NCBI GenBank assembly: GCA_015709635.1
Contig: CP054180.1
Coordinates: 2,666,001 to 2,730,000, forward strand
Length of the DNA stretch: 64,000 bases
Direction: 5' to 3'
Origin: Gammaproteobacteria bacterium
Lineage (GTDB): Bacteria; Pseudomonadota; Gammaproteobacteria; Burkholderiales; Nitrosomonadaceae
Shown here: one piece after another, positions 35,028 to 44,143 of the stretch
How positions within the stretch are numbered: the stretch's first letter is position 1
How the letters are laid out: each line of letters begins with the position of its first letter
Made by a program: the position numbers and the translations under genes
Notes under the pieces: generated by a model
The model's input: only the letters and a program-made list of their open reading frames with translations
Databases searched by the model: none
Told to the model about the DNA's origin: nothing

Positions 35028-35993
35028 TTACAGCTTCTTGATTTGGTAACTTCCTCTTTTAAAACCTTGTACTTCGATAATCTGTTGGATTCTCCTGCCG
35101 TTGGGTGTGCGCGTGATATGCACGACCATATCAACCGCCTCCGCGATTAATGGCATAATTTCTTTCGGTGCTGAAGGATTGCGAGAAATCAGAGATTCCA
35201 GACGAGTAAGCCCTGATAGCGCATCATTGGCATGCAAAGTTGCAGCTCCACCTTCATGACCGGTGTTCCAGGCATCAAGCAAATCCAGTGCTTCAGGGCC
35301 TCTCACTTCACCGACCAGAATGCGATCCGGGCGCATACGTAAGGTTGTTTTTAACAACTGCGTCATGTCGACATCAAGTGTGGTGTGATACTGAACAAAA
35401 TTCTGGGCAGCGCATTGGATCTCGCCGGTATCCTCCAAGATGAAGATGCGCTCATCCGGGTCACTGCGAACCATTTCATTGATAATGGCATTGATCAATG
35501 TTGTTTTGCCTGATCCGGTGCCGCCAATGACCAGAATGTTGCGGTGCTTGCGCACGCCATCTTTAATGACATCAGAGTGTCTTGGCGACAACACGCCGGT
35601 TTCCACATACTGCTCAAGCGTAAAGATCTTGATGGCTTTTTTACGGATGGCAAATGTGGGGGACGAAACAATGGGGGGTAGTTGACCGGCAAAGCGTGAA
35701 TTATCGAGCGGGAATTCACCTTCAATCATCGGGTTGAATCGATTGACTTCCTTACCGTGGAAACCTGCAACTGTTTTGATGACCGCTTCAACCTGGGCAG
35801 CCTGGATATTTCCGATATGTTGTATCTTTTGATCCAGCTTCTCTTGCCAGATACGGCCATCGGCATTGACCATGATTTCAACCGTCTCAGGATCTTGCAG
35901 TGCGGACAGTATTTCCCGTGCATCACGTTCCAGCTTGCTCTTTGCTCGGTCTTTAACGGTTGTGATGTGAGGTAATTGATCTTGCGATGTCAT
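35028..35993 (-). CDS. trbB: TrbB, T4SS secretion ATPase (VirB11-like)
   Basis: This 321-aa hexameric ATPase of the VirB11/PulE type has Walker A VIGGTGSGKTTL (about residues 156-167), an Asp box with ILEDTGEIQC, Walker B-like MRPDRILVGEVRGPEAL and a His box AATLHANDALSGLTRLE. I start it at the ATG at 35993 (GGAG 8 nt upstream, MTSQDQLPHITTVKDRAKSK), not at 36023. It is the first structural gene of the trb operon, behind a good promoter with an inverted repeat. Confidence 0.9.
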   Translation of the reverse strand: MTSQDQLPHITTVKDRAKSKLERDAREILSALQDPETVEIMVNADGRIWQEKLDQKIQHIGNIQAAQVEAVIKTVAGFHGKEVNRFNPMIEGEFPLDNSRFAGQLPPIVSSPTFAIRKKAIKIFTLEQYVETGVLSPRHSDVIKDGVRKHRNILVIGGTGSGKTTLINAIINEMVRSDPDERIFILEDTGEIQCAAQNFVQYHTTLDVDMTQLLKTTLRMRPDRILVGEVRGPEALDLLDAWNTGHEGGAATLHANDALSGLTRLESLISRNPSAPKEIMPLIAEAVDMVVHITRTPNGRRIQQIIEVQGFKRGSYQIKKL

Positions 35994-36021
35994 GCGAATA
36001 CTCCAACAACTTACACACAAC

Positions 36022-36053
36022 ATTACAATATAACGTAATTATATTTTGTGCAA
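36022..36053 (-). promoter_or_regulatory. trbB promoter with overlapping operator
   Basis: On the minus strand, TTGCAC (36048-36053) and TATTGT (36025-36030) are separated by exactly 17 nt, 32 nt upstream of the trbB start codon. An inverted repeat ATTAC-N8-GTAAT (36022-36039) covers the -10 region and would let a regulator such as the adjacent TrbA-like protein block transcription. The assignment to TrbA is inferred from RP4. Confidence 0.5.
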
Positions 36054-36093
36054 TACTTTTTTACTGTTTTTCTACTGCTTTTTATTACTTTCT

Positions 36094-36465
36094 CTATTGC
36101 TTACTTTTATTTTTTAATAAAAATGCTCTGTTCTTTTTATCCCATTGCTCGACTTGATACGCTTCAAATTCACTCAGCACACCCCCTTTCCAGACAAAGC
36201 CTTTAGGCAAATGCTTTAGCTTTCGATTGGTTAATGCTTCAAGATCACTTGCACTCATATCCGAACTATCCAATAACATTGGCAGTGGAGTCTCGAGTGC
36301 TTCAGCAATTGCTTCTATAATTCTGAGTGATGGGTTGGCCTTGTCATTGGTCAGATCGGTAAAAAAAGAGATGGAGACCCCCGCCTTTTCTGCCAATTCT
36401 GATTTGGTCATATCCTTCTCATCAAGGATACGCAAAATATTTGTGATGAGAATCAAATTGTACAT
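36094..36465 (-). CDS. trbA: TrbA-like HTH repressor of conjugation genes
   Basis: This 123-aa XRE-type regulator has the HTH at residues 19-43 (MTKSELAEKAGVSISFFTDL), then SLRIIEAIAEALETPLPMLL. The C-terminal segment (LPKGFVWKGGVLSEFEAYQV) resembles the TrbA/KorA dimerisation part. RP4 TrbA, of similar length and lying directly before trbB, represses the trb and tra promoters. Here it also precedes trbB on the same strand. A KorB-like operator lies 26 nt upstream of its start, so cross-regulation with the divergent korB-like gene is probable. Confidence 0.75.
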   Translation of the reverse strand: MYNLILITNILRILDEKDMTKSELAEKAGVSISFFTDLTNDKANPSLRIIEAIAEALETPLPMLLDSSDMSASDLEALTNRKLKHLPKGFVWKGGVLSEFEAYQVEQWDKKNRAFLLKNKSKQ

Positions 36466-36948
36466 ATAATAGCCCTGCCATTTTTAGGGTTTAAGCAGCT
36501 TAACTAATCAACACCATTGTTTTGCAGCAGTTTTGCTGCTATTTTAATCCAAAATAAAAACACACATTCATTAATTCAATGGAGGGCTAAATAATAGTTT
36601 CGTTATATACTTATTCAATGGTTAATTATTAATAATAGTCTTAAAATAGAAATCAAACTAATAATTAACTACATCATTGATTTTTATTAATATAACAAAT
36701 ATTAATAGTTACCTTAGAATGCTATGGATAGAGGGTAGATGAGTAACCGATGGAAAATCTTGAGAATCTGAAAACATATGCCGTTTTCTGATACGAGAGA
36801 TTAAACATTCAATAATAAACCAAACAAGAAGAACAAAAATACAAAAGTGCAAAGACAACTTTTGCGCGGTTTTATTTGTTGATGATTGCATCCATAGCTT
36901 CTATCTTTCCACCCAGTATAACGAGCGCAAGTTAGGCCCACGATTAAA
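36466..36948. other. Divergent control region between trbA and korB
   Basis: The 483-bp gene-free region contains a KorB-like palindrome (36491-36503) and a GC-rich hairpin GCAGCA-GTTT-TGCTGC (36524-36539) followed by TATTTTA. A very A+T-rich tract carries an exact 11-bp inverted repeat GTTAATTATTA (36621-36631 and 36659-36669). It probably holds the promoters of both genes and perhaps a partition or origin site. Small open frames here look spurious. Confidence 0.5.
36491..36503. promoter_or_regulatory. KorB-type operator
   Basis: TTAAGC-A-GCTTAA is a 13-bp palindrome with the same architecture as the IncP KorB operator (TTTAGC-S-GCTAAA). It lies 26 nt before the trbA-like start and in the promoter region of the korB-like gene. 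Recognition by the local KorB homologue is inferred. Confidence 0.55.
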
Positions 36949-38004
36949 ATGACAGGAAGAAAAAAAGAAAATAAAAAAGGGCTTGTTGCACCTATCGGCG
37001 CGACAGAAATTGACATCACGCTGATTAGCGAAGATATCCATCAACCCCGGAAGGAATTTAATCAGGAAACGTTACGAGAATTAACGGAGACGATTAAATT
37101 ACGCGGAGTAAAATCACCCATATCGGTTCGTCCCAATCCGGATAAACCGGGAACCTACATTATTAATCATGGGGCAAGACGCTATCGTGCCAGCATTCAC
37201 GCCGGGTTAACAAAGATTCCAGCATTCATTGATACCGATTACAGTGAAGCTGATCAGGTGATCGAAAATCTGCAAAGAGATGATTTAACCTCCAGAGAGA
37301 TTGCTGACTTTATTGGGCGGCAACTGGCAGGCGGTAAAACCAAATCTGAAATTGCCAGGCTGATCGGCAAAACCAATCCTTATATCACCATGCATGCTGC
37401 ACTCCTTGATTTGCCTGATCCACTAGGAGAAGTGTACCGGACAGGCCGCTGCACCGATGTCACAGCACTCTATGATTTAACTAGACTGTATAAAGCCAAT
37501 CAAGAGGAAGTAATCACCTGGCTGGCGCTCAGTACGCAAGAAGAGATATCACGATTGGATGTATATCATTTCAGTCAATTCTTAAAGCTAAAAAAAACGC
37601 CCCCATCTAATTCTGCGGATGATCAAGTAATTAATGCTGAAGGCAAATCAAATACGACTCTCGATAACAACAACGATCAAAAACAAACCACGCCGAATTC
37701 ATTACTGGACTCTATTTACAATCTGATTAAAAAAGACAAACGCAAGCCGCAGGATTTAATGCGCGATCTGTCTAACGATAATAAAGAGTTACTAAAAACC
37801 AGGATCAGTGATTATTTTGAGCAAGGCAGAAATTGCCAAAATATCGTTCAATTCACCATAAAAGCTTTGCAAGATGGCAGCTTCTCAGCCAAGGGGAGCG
37901 GCGCACTGCAATTGATCGCCTTTTTGCATGGTATGGAAAGATCAGAATCTTTTGATCTCTTAAAAATACTGGAAGAAATTGCCGGACAACAGGAAGCAGG
38001 ATAA
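36949..38004 (+). CDS. korB: KorB-like ParB-family repressor/partition protein
   Basis: This 351-aa ParB-family protein has the N-terminal ParB box (SEDIHQPRKEF; NHGARRYRASIHAGLTKIPA), then a helix-turn-helix (GKTKSEIARLIGKTNPYITM, about residues 140-160). The KorB-specific segment TGRCTDVTALYDLTRLYKAN then QEEVITWLA and a C-terminal dimerisation region follow. RP4 KorB (about 358 aa) clamps on DNA at its operators and is both a global repressor and a partition protein. A matching palindrome lies upstream. No IncC/ParA gene precedes it, so partition by the standard mechanism is doubtful from this locus alone. Confidence 0.8.
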   Translation: MTGRKKENKKGLVAPIGATEIDITLISEDIHQPRKEFNQETLRELTETIKLRGVKSPISVRPNPDKPGTYIINHGARRYRASIHAGLTKIPAFIDTDYSEADQVIENLQRDDLTSREIADFIGRQLAGGKTKSEIARLIGKTNPYITMHAALLDLPDPLGEVYRTGRCTDVTALYDLTRLYKANQEEVITWLALSTQEEISRLDVYHFSQFLKLKKTPPSNSADDQVINAEGKSNTTLDNNNDQKQTTPNSLLDSIYNLIKKDKRKPQDLMRDLSNDNKELLKTRISDYFEQGRNCQNIVQFTIKALQDGSFSAKGSGALQLIAFLHGMERSESFDLLKILEEIAGQQEAG

Positions 38005-38043
38005 TTTAGACTTGCTAGCAAACCTACTTATAACTAATTTTAA

Positions 38044-38415
38044 ATGACGACACCCGCAAAGCTACGAATGATTGTAATGAATGGACAAAAGATTCTACAA
38101 ACTCAGAATAATAATGAATGGGAAACGATTGGCACCATCAAGAAGGTTGATGAAGGTATCAAGCCGGGCGTCTACAATATTTATTTAGCTACAGCACCCA
38201 TTGATAAAAATCAGTATCAAGGACAAATTATTTATATTGATAAAGAGAATTCTGTTTTTTATCAGCAGGTCAAGAAGGATTTTATTGTGCACCAACTAAA
38301 TGCTGTTGATGGCAAGCCTATTGCTGGCAAAGATGTGGTTATTGCATATGATGAGGAGAAAGCTACGTTAACTCTAATGGATACGCTTAAGATTAAAAGA
38401 ACGTTGAAAATTTGA
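38044..38415 (+). CDS. KfrB-domain protein of plasmid backbone type
   Basis: In this 123-aa protein the core QYQGQIIYIDKENSVFYQQV, KKDFIVHQL and GKDVVIAYDEEKATL resembles the KfrB domain (an SH3-like beta fold found in IncP KfrB and as an appended domain in other plasmid proteins). It sits 39 nt after the korB-like gene, similar to kfr genes next to korB on IncP plasmids, and is probably co-transcribed. Its function is unknown; roles in stability or membrane-linked partition have been proposed for Kfr proteins. Confidence 0.55.
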   Translation: MTTPAKLRMIVMNGQKILQTQNNNEWETIGTIKKVDEGIKPGVYNIYLATAPIDKNQYQGQIIYIDKENSVFYQQVKKDFIVHQLNAVDGKPIAGKDVVIAYDEEKATLTLMDTLKIKRTLKI

Positions 38416-38425
38416 CACTAGGTTA

Positions 38426-38443
38426 CCGAAATAAGAATTTCGG
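38426..38443. terminator. Hairpin after the korB-kfrB unit
   Basis: CCGAAAT-AAGA-ATTTCGG is a perfect 7-bp stem starting 10 nt after the stop codon. The tail is A-rich rather than T-rich on the plus strand, so it is a weak terminator call. Confidence 0.35.
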
Positions 38444-38612
38444 CAAAAATACACGCAAGTTTTAGGTGCCGCCCAATTTTTCCAATAAGACCATCATGTA
38501 CCCATCTTTATTTTAAAGAACATTATAAGAAATTATATCAAGTTACATTATCGAACATAATAATGTTGCCAGCTTAGATCCAACAGCTCTTTACCTAGCA
38601 ATTCGTGCAATC

Positions 38613-41159
38613 ATGGTTTCAGACAATACCGGAAAATTTGTTCACTCATCTCGTTATCTGCATATAGAGGCATTCGATTCACTTAGTTTAACGGATTTAG
38701 AATTAATAGCAGATGCAGAAAAACTTGCGCAAGTTACTAAAGGCATTAATTACAATGTGGTTCGAATCTCTGAAAATAAAGAATCCATTTCCTTTCTCCA
38801 TTATCCTGGTTTTTTTAATCAACCTTTTCCCAAACTAAATGCAAGTTGGCGTGTTGAACTCCATGGATCTGGACGAATCCATAATCGTTCCTACGCTGAT
38901 TCACTAAACCCGCCCATCCTTCATCGTAAAGAACTTCTACTTCCACCTGATCATAAAGAAATTTCAAAATTTCAAGTACTGACCAGTACTGCTGAGACAT
39001 TAGGACTCTTCGATGATCCTTCTAGAATTGGTTTTCAGAATCAATGGGAAAAATTGATCGCCGAAAGAGGATATTGTTTGATAGATAATGATTTTGTTCC
39101 TCTTGGCAACGACTTTTCAGAAATAGACAGCATTAGTGAAAGTTATACAGCCACTGTTGGTGAAGTGCCGAGACATTTGACGGCTCTTGTTCGATATGGT
39201 TTTTCCGCTCCTATACAAATGCTCGCAAGATTTGGCTTCCTCGATGGATCACATAGTGTCTTTGATTATGGTTGTGGCCGTGGAGATGATTTACGAGGTT
39301 TACAAGAAAATGGTATTCGAGCATCAGGTTGGGATCCACATTATGCACCAGAGAATCAAAAGAAGTTATCTAATATTGTTAATCTAGGTTTTGTCATCAA
39401 TGTTATCGAGGATGTCAATGAGCGTATCGAAGCACTTCAAGGAGCCTATTCATTAGCCCAAGAGCTACTAGTGGTGGCGGTGATGCTAACTAACCAATAT
39501 GCGGTGAAGGGTAAGCAACTCTATGATGGAATTCTGACAACTCGGGGTACCTTTCAAAAATTTTATACACCAAGTGAACTAAAAATCTTTATCGAACAAA
39601 ATTTATATGAAGAATCAATCCCCGTAGCTCCGGGTATATTTTTCGTTTTTAAGGACAAAGATGCGGAACAACGTTTCTTGGTTAACAGAAGCCGTTCACG
39701 TTCTAATCTATTGCGTGCTGCTAGCCAGTTACAACGTGCATCAAAACCAAATAAGATTGAGATAGATCTCGCACGCTATGCTGAACATCAGGCTCTGCTC
39801 GATTTGATTTGGCTTCAATGGTTAGAAAACGGACGCGAGCCGGATAAAAGTGAAGTCATAAACTTGCCTCAAGTAATTGAAGTTTTTGGTAGTTTGCCTA
39901 GAGCACTTCGTTTCTTGCGAAGTCAAAAAGATGATGCCATTCTGGAAACTGCTCGCAAGATCCGGCAAGATGATTTATTAGTCTACCTTGCGCTTGGAAT
40001 GTTTGATAAGCGTAAACCCTATCGTCATCTTGATCCTCAATTGCAACGCGACATTAAAGCTCACTTTGCTGATTATGGGGCTGCCCAGCTAAAGGCAAGG
40101 GAACTACTGTTTCAAATTTCGCAACCTGAGCGCATCAACGCGGCCTGTCGTGACGCGGCATCAAAAGGTCTCGGTTGGTATATCGAAGGCGAGTCATTAC
40201 AACTTCATTCAAGTCTTGTCGAACGACTTACCCCCATTCTTCGTATATATATTGGTTGTGGTGCAGCACTGTATGGTGATATTACATCGGCTGATCTAGT
40301 CAAAATTCACATACGATCAGGAAAACTTACCCTGATGCGGTTTGATGATTTCTGTGGGGAACCACTTCCCAAAATGATACATCGCGTAAAAATATTATTT
40401 TATAAGCAAGAATTTCATCTTTTTGAATATGGGGAAGAATTTGTTCCCCCTTACCTTTATCTGAAATCGCGATTTATGAATGAGGAAATGGATAGTTATG
40501 CGGAACAGGTTGCATTTGATAATCAACTAGAAGCCTTAAGGCTCTTTGATCTATCAGGCTATGGACCAAATCCTTCAGAATTCATTCACAACCTTAATCT
40601 TGCACGTTGGCAAATTGATGGAATGCGCTTAATTCGGAGTCAATCTATTCCCAATCTTGACACTCCATGTGGTAAGTATTTTACTTATCGCGACCTCATT
40701 GAATGTGGCGAAATGCAAGCTAGAACAGGCATTTCTAATTTACCGAAAGAAGCAGATTCCTATACAGCCATATATGAACTTGCAACGAATATTCTTGATC
40801 CAGTTATAGATTATTATGGAATGATTAAACTAACTTATGGTTTTTGCTCGACAGAGCTTGCAAAAGAGATATCTGGAAGAATTTCGCCAAATCTTGATCA
40901 ACATGCTGCTCATGAAAAAAAACGAAATGGTAAATTCATATGTGAACGATTAGGCGCTGCTTGTGATTTTATTATTGAAGATGAAGATATGGAGGAGGTT
41001 GTGCAATGGGTATGTGAGAATACTAATTTTGATAGGATATATTTTTATAGGAATGATCGTCCTATCCATGTAAGTTTCTCTTGTTTACCATCTAGGCAAT
41101 TTACAAAGATAAAATTAATAGGCAATGGAAAAATTATCCCCTGCACATCAAAGATATAG
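38613..41159 (+). CDS. DNA phosphorothioation-associated putative methyltransferase
   Basis: This 848-aa protein matches the family annotated as 'DNA phosphorothioation-associated putative methyltransferase'. It has RHLTALVRYGFSAPIQMLAR followed by the SAM-binding motif I FDYGCGRGDDLRGL at about 217-230. The PHYAPENQK segment and the strand-loop VVAVML lead into a long C-terminal region of unknown fold. Family members travel with dnd/ssp phosphorothioation genes, but their substrate is not established. It is transcribed toward the minus-strand defence operon, ending 38 bp from it, with its own promoter region of about 200 bp. The sequence is intact. Confidence 0.75.
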   Translation: MVSDNTGKFVHSSRYLHIEAFDSLSLTDLELIADAEKLAQVTKGINYNVVRISENKESISFLHYPGFFNQPFPKLNASWRVELHGSGRIHNRSYADSLNPPILHRKELLLPPDHKEISKFQVLTSTAETLGLFDDPSRIGFQNQWEKLIAERGYCLIDNDFVPLGNDFSEIDSISESYTATVGEVPRHLTALVRYGFSAPIQMLARFGFLDGSHSVFDYGCGRGDDLRGLQENGIRASGWDPHYAPENQKKLSNIVNLGFVINVIEDVNERIEALQGAYSLAQELLVVAVMLTNQYAVKGKQLYDGILTTRGTFQKFYTPSELKIFIEQNLYEESIPVAPGIFFVFKDKDAEQRFLVNRSRSRSNLLRAASQLQRASKPNKIEIDLARYAEHQALLDLIWLQWLENGREPDKSEVINLPQVIEVFGSLPRALRFLRSQKDDAILETARKIRQDDLLVYLALGMFDKRKPYRHLDPQLQRDIKAHFADYGAAQLKARELLFQISQPERINAACRDAASKGLGWYIEGESLQLHSSLVERLTPILRIYIGCGAALYGDITSADLVKIHIRSGKLTLMRFDDFCGEPLPKMIHRVKILFYKQEFHLFEYGEEFVPPYLYLKSRFMNEEMDSYAEQVAFDNQLEALRLFDLSGYGPNPSEFIHNLNLARWQIDGMRLIRSQSIPNLDTPCGKYFTYRDLIECGEMQARTGISNLPKEADSYTAIYELATNILDPVIDYYGMIKLTYGFCSTELAKEISGRISPNLDQHAAHEKKRNGKFICERLGAACDFIIEDEDMEEVVQWVCENTNFDRIYFYRNDRPIHVSFSCLPSRQFTKIKLIGNGKIIPCTSKI

Positions 41160-41196
41160 TTAAGTTCACAACCGCCCATTACCTTTCAATAGTGAG

Positions 41197-44139
41197 TTAG
41201 CGTTTTAAATCTATATAATCATCGATACCATCTCGATAGTTTAAAATAAACTCCTGTAAACGACTTGGACTTATCTCTTTAAAAACCCATCGTCTAGTAA
41301 AATAGACTGAAAGCCAATCACTAAATCGCATGACTTCATGAGCCCAATCATGTGCCTCACATATCACTCGCAAAAATTCGCTAGTCGTTTCGCGGCTTAT
41401 ATCACCAGTTTCTTCAAAATCGACTTCCCCTTGAGCAATCAATGCTCCTGTATAAAATATCAAATCGACCATCATTACAGCAAAAAAATCATCGCGCTCT
41501 CTTGTCCCATCTTTCATTTGTTTTCTTAATTCTGTTGTTGTGGAATTTTCTAAACCTAGGCAAAACCCATTTAACTTCTTGCCGTACTCAGCGATACTAA
41601 CAAGAATAATCGTTCCAAAAAGCTTTCTAATAACCTGAATACAATGCTGGTGGTTAAGAGGGACTGCCGGATTTAAAACGCGTAATATATCGGTTCTTAA
41701 ATCTAATAGCGCACTATCCACGAGTTCCTCGTTCAAATGGTTGAGAATTTCATTTTGATAAGTATCAAGAAAAGTATAACCAAGTTCGCTAAAAGCATTA
41801 CTTAGATATTCTATCATTTCGACAGAATGAAATACTTTCACGGCCTGAAAATAAAACTCCGCAGCAGATTTAAAGTTTCCTAGATATGATTCACAATTCC
41901 CCAGCTGATGTAAGATTTGTCCGCGATTTACACCTATTGATGAACCTCTTACGTGGCTTAGAGAATGACGATAAGCTTCCCTTGCTTCTTTGTATCTTTC
42001 TTGAGATAGCAATGAATACCCAAGAATTCCTAAAGAGTTAGATATATCATTGTGTAAGTCTAGATGATCTCCTACTTTATCGACTTCCACCGCAGTACGT
42101 AGTCGATATTGATAGCCTTTTAATGCTTTGCGAGCGTGTTGTTCGGCAGATAAAAATTCACCAGACTGTTGAGCAGCTATTGCGCGGGACATCACCAAAT
42201 CTGGTAGGTATTCTAGCGAATCTACAGCGCTTTCTATTCGATCAACCAAATTTATACCTTTGGTAATTAGTGAGTCATCAAAACTACGAGATGCTAACGC
42301 CATAAATTGCGCTGCCAAACTTGAGGCATCGGTCCAGTTTGAGGAACGAATTGCCATATCAGCAGCGTCTAATATGACTTGCGCACCTTGTTCCGGGAGT
42401 CGAGAAACAAAGAAATAACGCATTAGAGAACGGGCAATAGAAATGGCAGTTTTTAAGAGCTTATAATCGCTCTCTCTTGACTTAGTAAGTTTTATGGCGC
42501 CCAAAAGGTTTGGTAATTCCATCTCATATCGCCGCATAACATTAAATGTGTCTTCTGGGCTGTCGTAATTGAGTTCGAGTACTGCCACCATCATCTCGAA
42601 TTCCTCAAACATGTAGTGAACCATGTCGTCAAAAAGTTCCTGTTCATCAGTTCGAGCTCTGTCTAATACGAATTGACGAATTGGCGTCAGCAAGTTGCTA
42701 CGACTTAATTTATCATTTATTGGCATATCATTAACAAAATGCCATCGCCGAAGTATGGCGAGAGCCTCCATTGAATCTTCTAAACACCCCCAGTTGTTTT
42801 CTAAATTCTCTTTGAAAAGCCCTGCCGGAGATAGCGCTAAAGCCCATAGCAATTTCTTACAATCAATAGAAAGTGTTGTATATGCAATTTCTAAACATAA
42901 AATTAAAGAGGTTTGGCGACTGTGATGTTTTCGGTCAGGCAAACGAACAGACCGGGCTCCATTTCTTTGAATGGCGAGCATTACGTTAGCTGTGCCACCA
43001 TAATACTCAGCCAGCGCTCCTGCAAACTGAATTGTTAAAGCATGTCCGTCACAGAACTTTAATAATTCCTCTAAACTGGTTCTACTATCTTTTCTGTATT
43101 GTATGTAAGATTTTTCAAATAACAAAAGGCTAGCTGACGCATCTAATTTATCTAACTTTAAGCAAATATCTGATGGAAAGCGGTACAAAGTGATTTGGCT
43201 CGTCAACACGAACTGTGTGTGATATGTATCCTGAAGTAGTTGAGTTACTGTATCTTCGAAGTCATCTAAGTTCTCCAAGCTACTCTGTTCTATACTATCG
43301 AATACAACGCATGCTCGCATATCATCAAGGCGATAAGGAATTTCTTCTTTATTGCAAGCGATACCCTCGCTGGATAGTGCAGTGCGTAAAGCCATGACGA
43401 AATCAGCGATATGCCGATATTGTTCGATATCGCACCAAATCACTGTCCGTCCAGTCTCTATCCGACTCAACGCTTGTAAGACTAATTCAGATTTTCCGAT
43501 ACCCCCCACTCCGTTAACTACAACGGATTCACCTAACTGCAAAGCATCTATAAGGATTTGTAACTCTCTTTCTCTACCAAAAAATTGTTTGGAACATCGT
43601 GGAGGACGAAACTTTTGAGAAGGAGGCAATATTCGATTTCTCAGTCGAGAGCGTGTTCGATCAATTAGTTCTTGTTTTATTTTCCGTAAATCTTCACTTG
43701 CTAGGCTTTGCTGTGCATCATGTTCCCGATGACATGAAGAGCATATACGAATCAAATTATTTGGATGGTGAGATCTACTTATACTCCAGGGAATGATATG
43801 CGCTGTATCGACACCAGATCCTGAGCCACAGCGCGCGCATTGATTATGGCTCTCAGCTCTTAAATGATCTAGAATCGCTTTAGGAATACTAGGCCGAGGA
43901 TCGCTAGGGCCGCACCAATATCCGGCAAGCAACTTGTCAAACTCATATAACTCTTGTTCAACAAACCAAGTTTTTCTCTTCTTCTCCTTTGTTTTTAGAG
44001 AGCGCAGGCCGCTAGATTTAGTAAAATTAAGTTTTGTAAATTGAAAGAGGAGTTCTACTGTAATTCCAAGATGGATGGCGGCATTTAGTGGTGTAAGCAG
44101 CTTCTCCTCGTCATCTATCATATCTTTAACCCTTTTCAC
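41197..44139 (-). CDS. HNH nuclease-STAND (NB-ARC) ATPase-TPR fusion
   Basis: This 980-aa protein has three parts. An HNH nuclease lies at about 98-140, with C101/C104, DTAHIIPW (H114), a PNNLIRI segment and C133/C136. A STAND P-loop domain follows: FGRERELQILIDAL at 187 and Walker A VNGVGGIGKSE at 208-218. From about 560 there are TPR-like helical repeats (SLGILGYSLLSQERYKEARE; ILHQLGNCESYLGNFKSAAE). In Avs-like and other STAND defence proteins, target binding by the repeat region triggers oligomerisation and activates an N-terminal effector; here the effector would be DNA cleavage. It is the last gene of the operon, 4 nt after the receiver-like gene. Function is inferred from architecture only. 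Confidence 0.75.
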   Translation of the reverse strand: MKRVKDMIDDEEKLLTPLNAAIHLGITVELLFQFTKLNFTKSSGLRSLKTKEKKRKTWFVEQELYEFDKLLAGYWCGPSDPRPSIPKAILDHLRAESHNQCARCGSGSGVDTAHIIPWSISRSHHPNNLIRICSSCHREHDAQQSLASEDLRKIKQELIDRTRSRLRNRILPPSQKFRPPRCSKQFFGRERELQILIDALQLGESVVVNGVGGIGKSELVLQALSRIETGRTVIWCDIEQYRHIADFVMALRTALSSEGIACNKEEIPYRLDDMRACVVFDSIEQSSLENLDDFEDTVTQLLQDTYHTQFVLTSQITLYRFPSDICLKLDKLDASASLLLFEKSYIQYRKDSRTSLEELLKFCDGHALTIQFAGALAEYYGGTANVMLAIQRNGARSVRLPDRKHHSRQTSLILCLEIAYTTLSIDCKKLLWALALSPAGLFKENLENNWGCLEDSMEALAILRRWHFVNDMPINDKLSRSNLLTPIRQFVLDRARTDEQELFDDMVHYMFEEFEMMVAVLELNYDSPEDTFNVMRRYEMELPNLLGAIKLTKSRESDYKLLKTAISIARSLMRYFFVSRLPEQGAQVILDAADMAIRSSNWTDASSLAAQFMALASRSFDDSLITKGINLVDRIESAVDSLEYLPDLVMSRAIAAQQSGEFLSAEQHARKALKGYQYRLRTAVEVDKVGDHLDLHNDISNSLGILGYSLLSQERYKEAREAYRHSLSHVRGSSIGVNRGQILHQLGNCESYLGNFKSAAEFYFQAVKVFHSVEMIEYLSNAFSELGYTFLDTYQNEILNHLNEELVDSALLDLRTDILRVLNPAVPLNHQHCIQVIRKLFGTIILVSIAEYGKKLNGFCLGLENSTTTELRKQMKDGTRERDDFFAVMMVDLIFYTGALIAQGEVDFEETGDISRETTSEFLRVICEAHDWAHEVMRFSDWLSVYFTRRWVFKEISPSRLQEFILNYRDGIDDYIDLKR

Positions 44140-44143
44140 TCAA

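Noticed and set aside
36709..37019. Short minus-strand frames upstream of and overlapping korB
   Set aside because: They have low-complexity hydrophobic translations, no RBS, and lie in or overlap the korB promoter and start.
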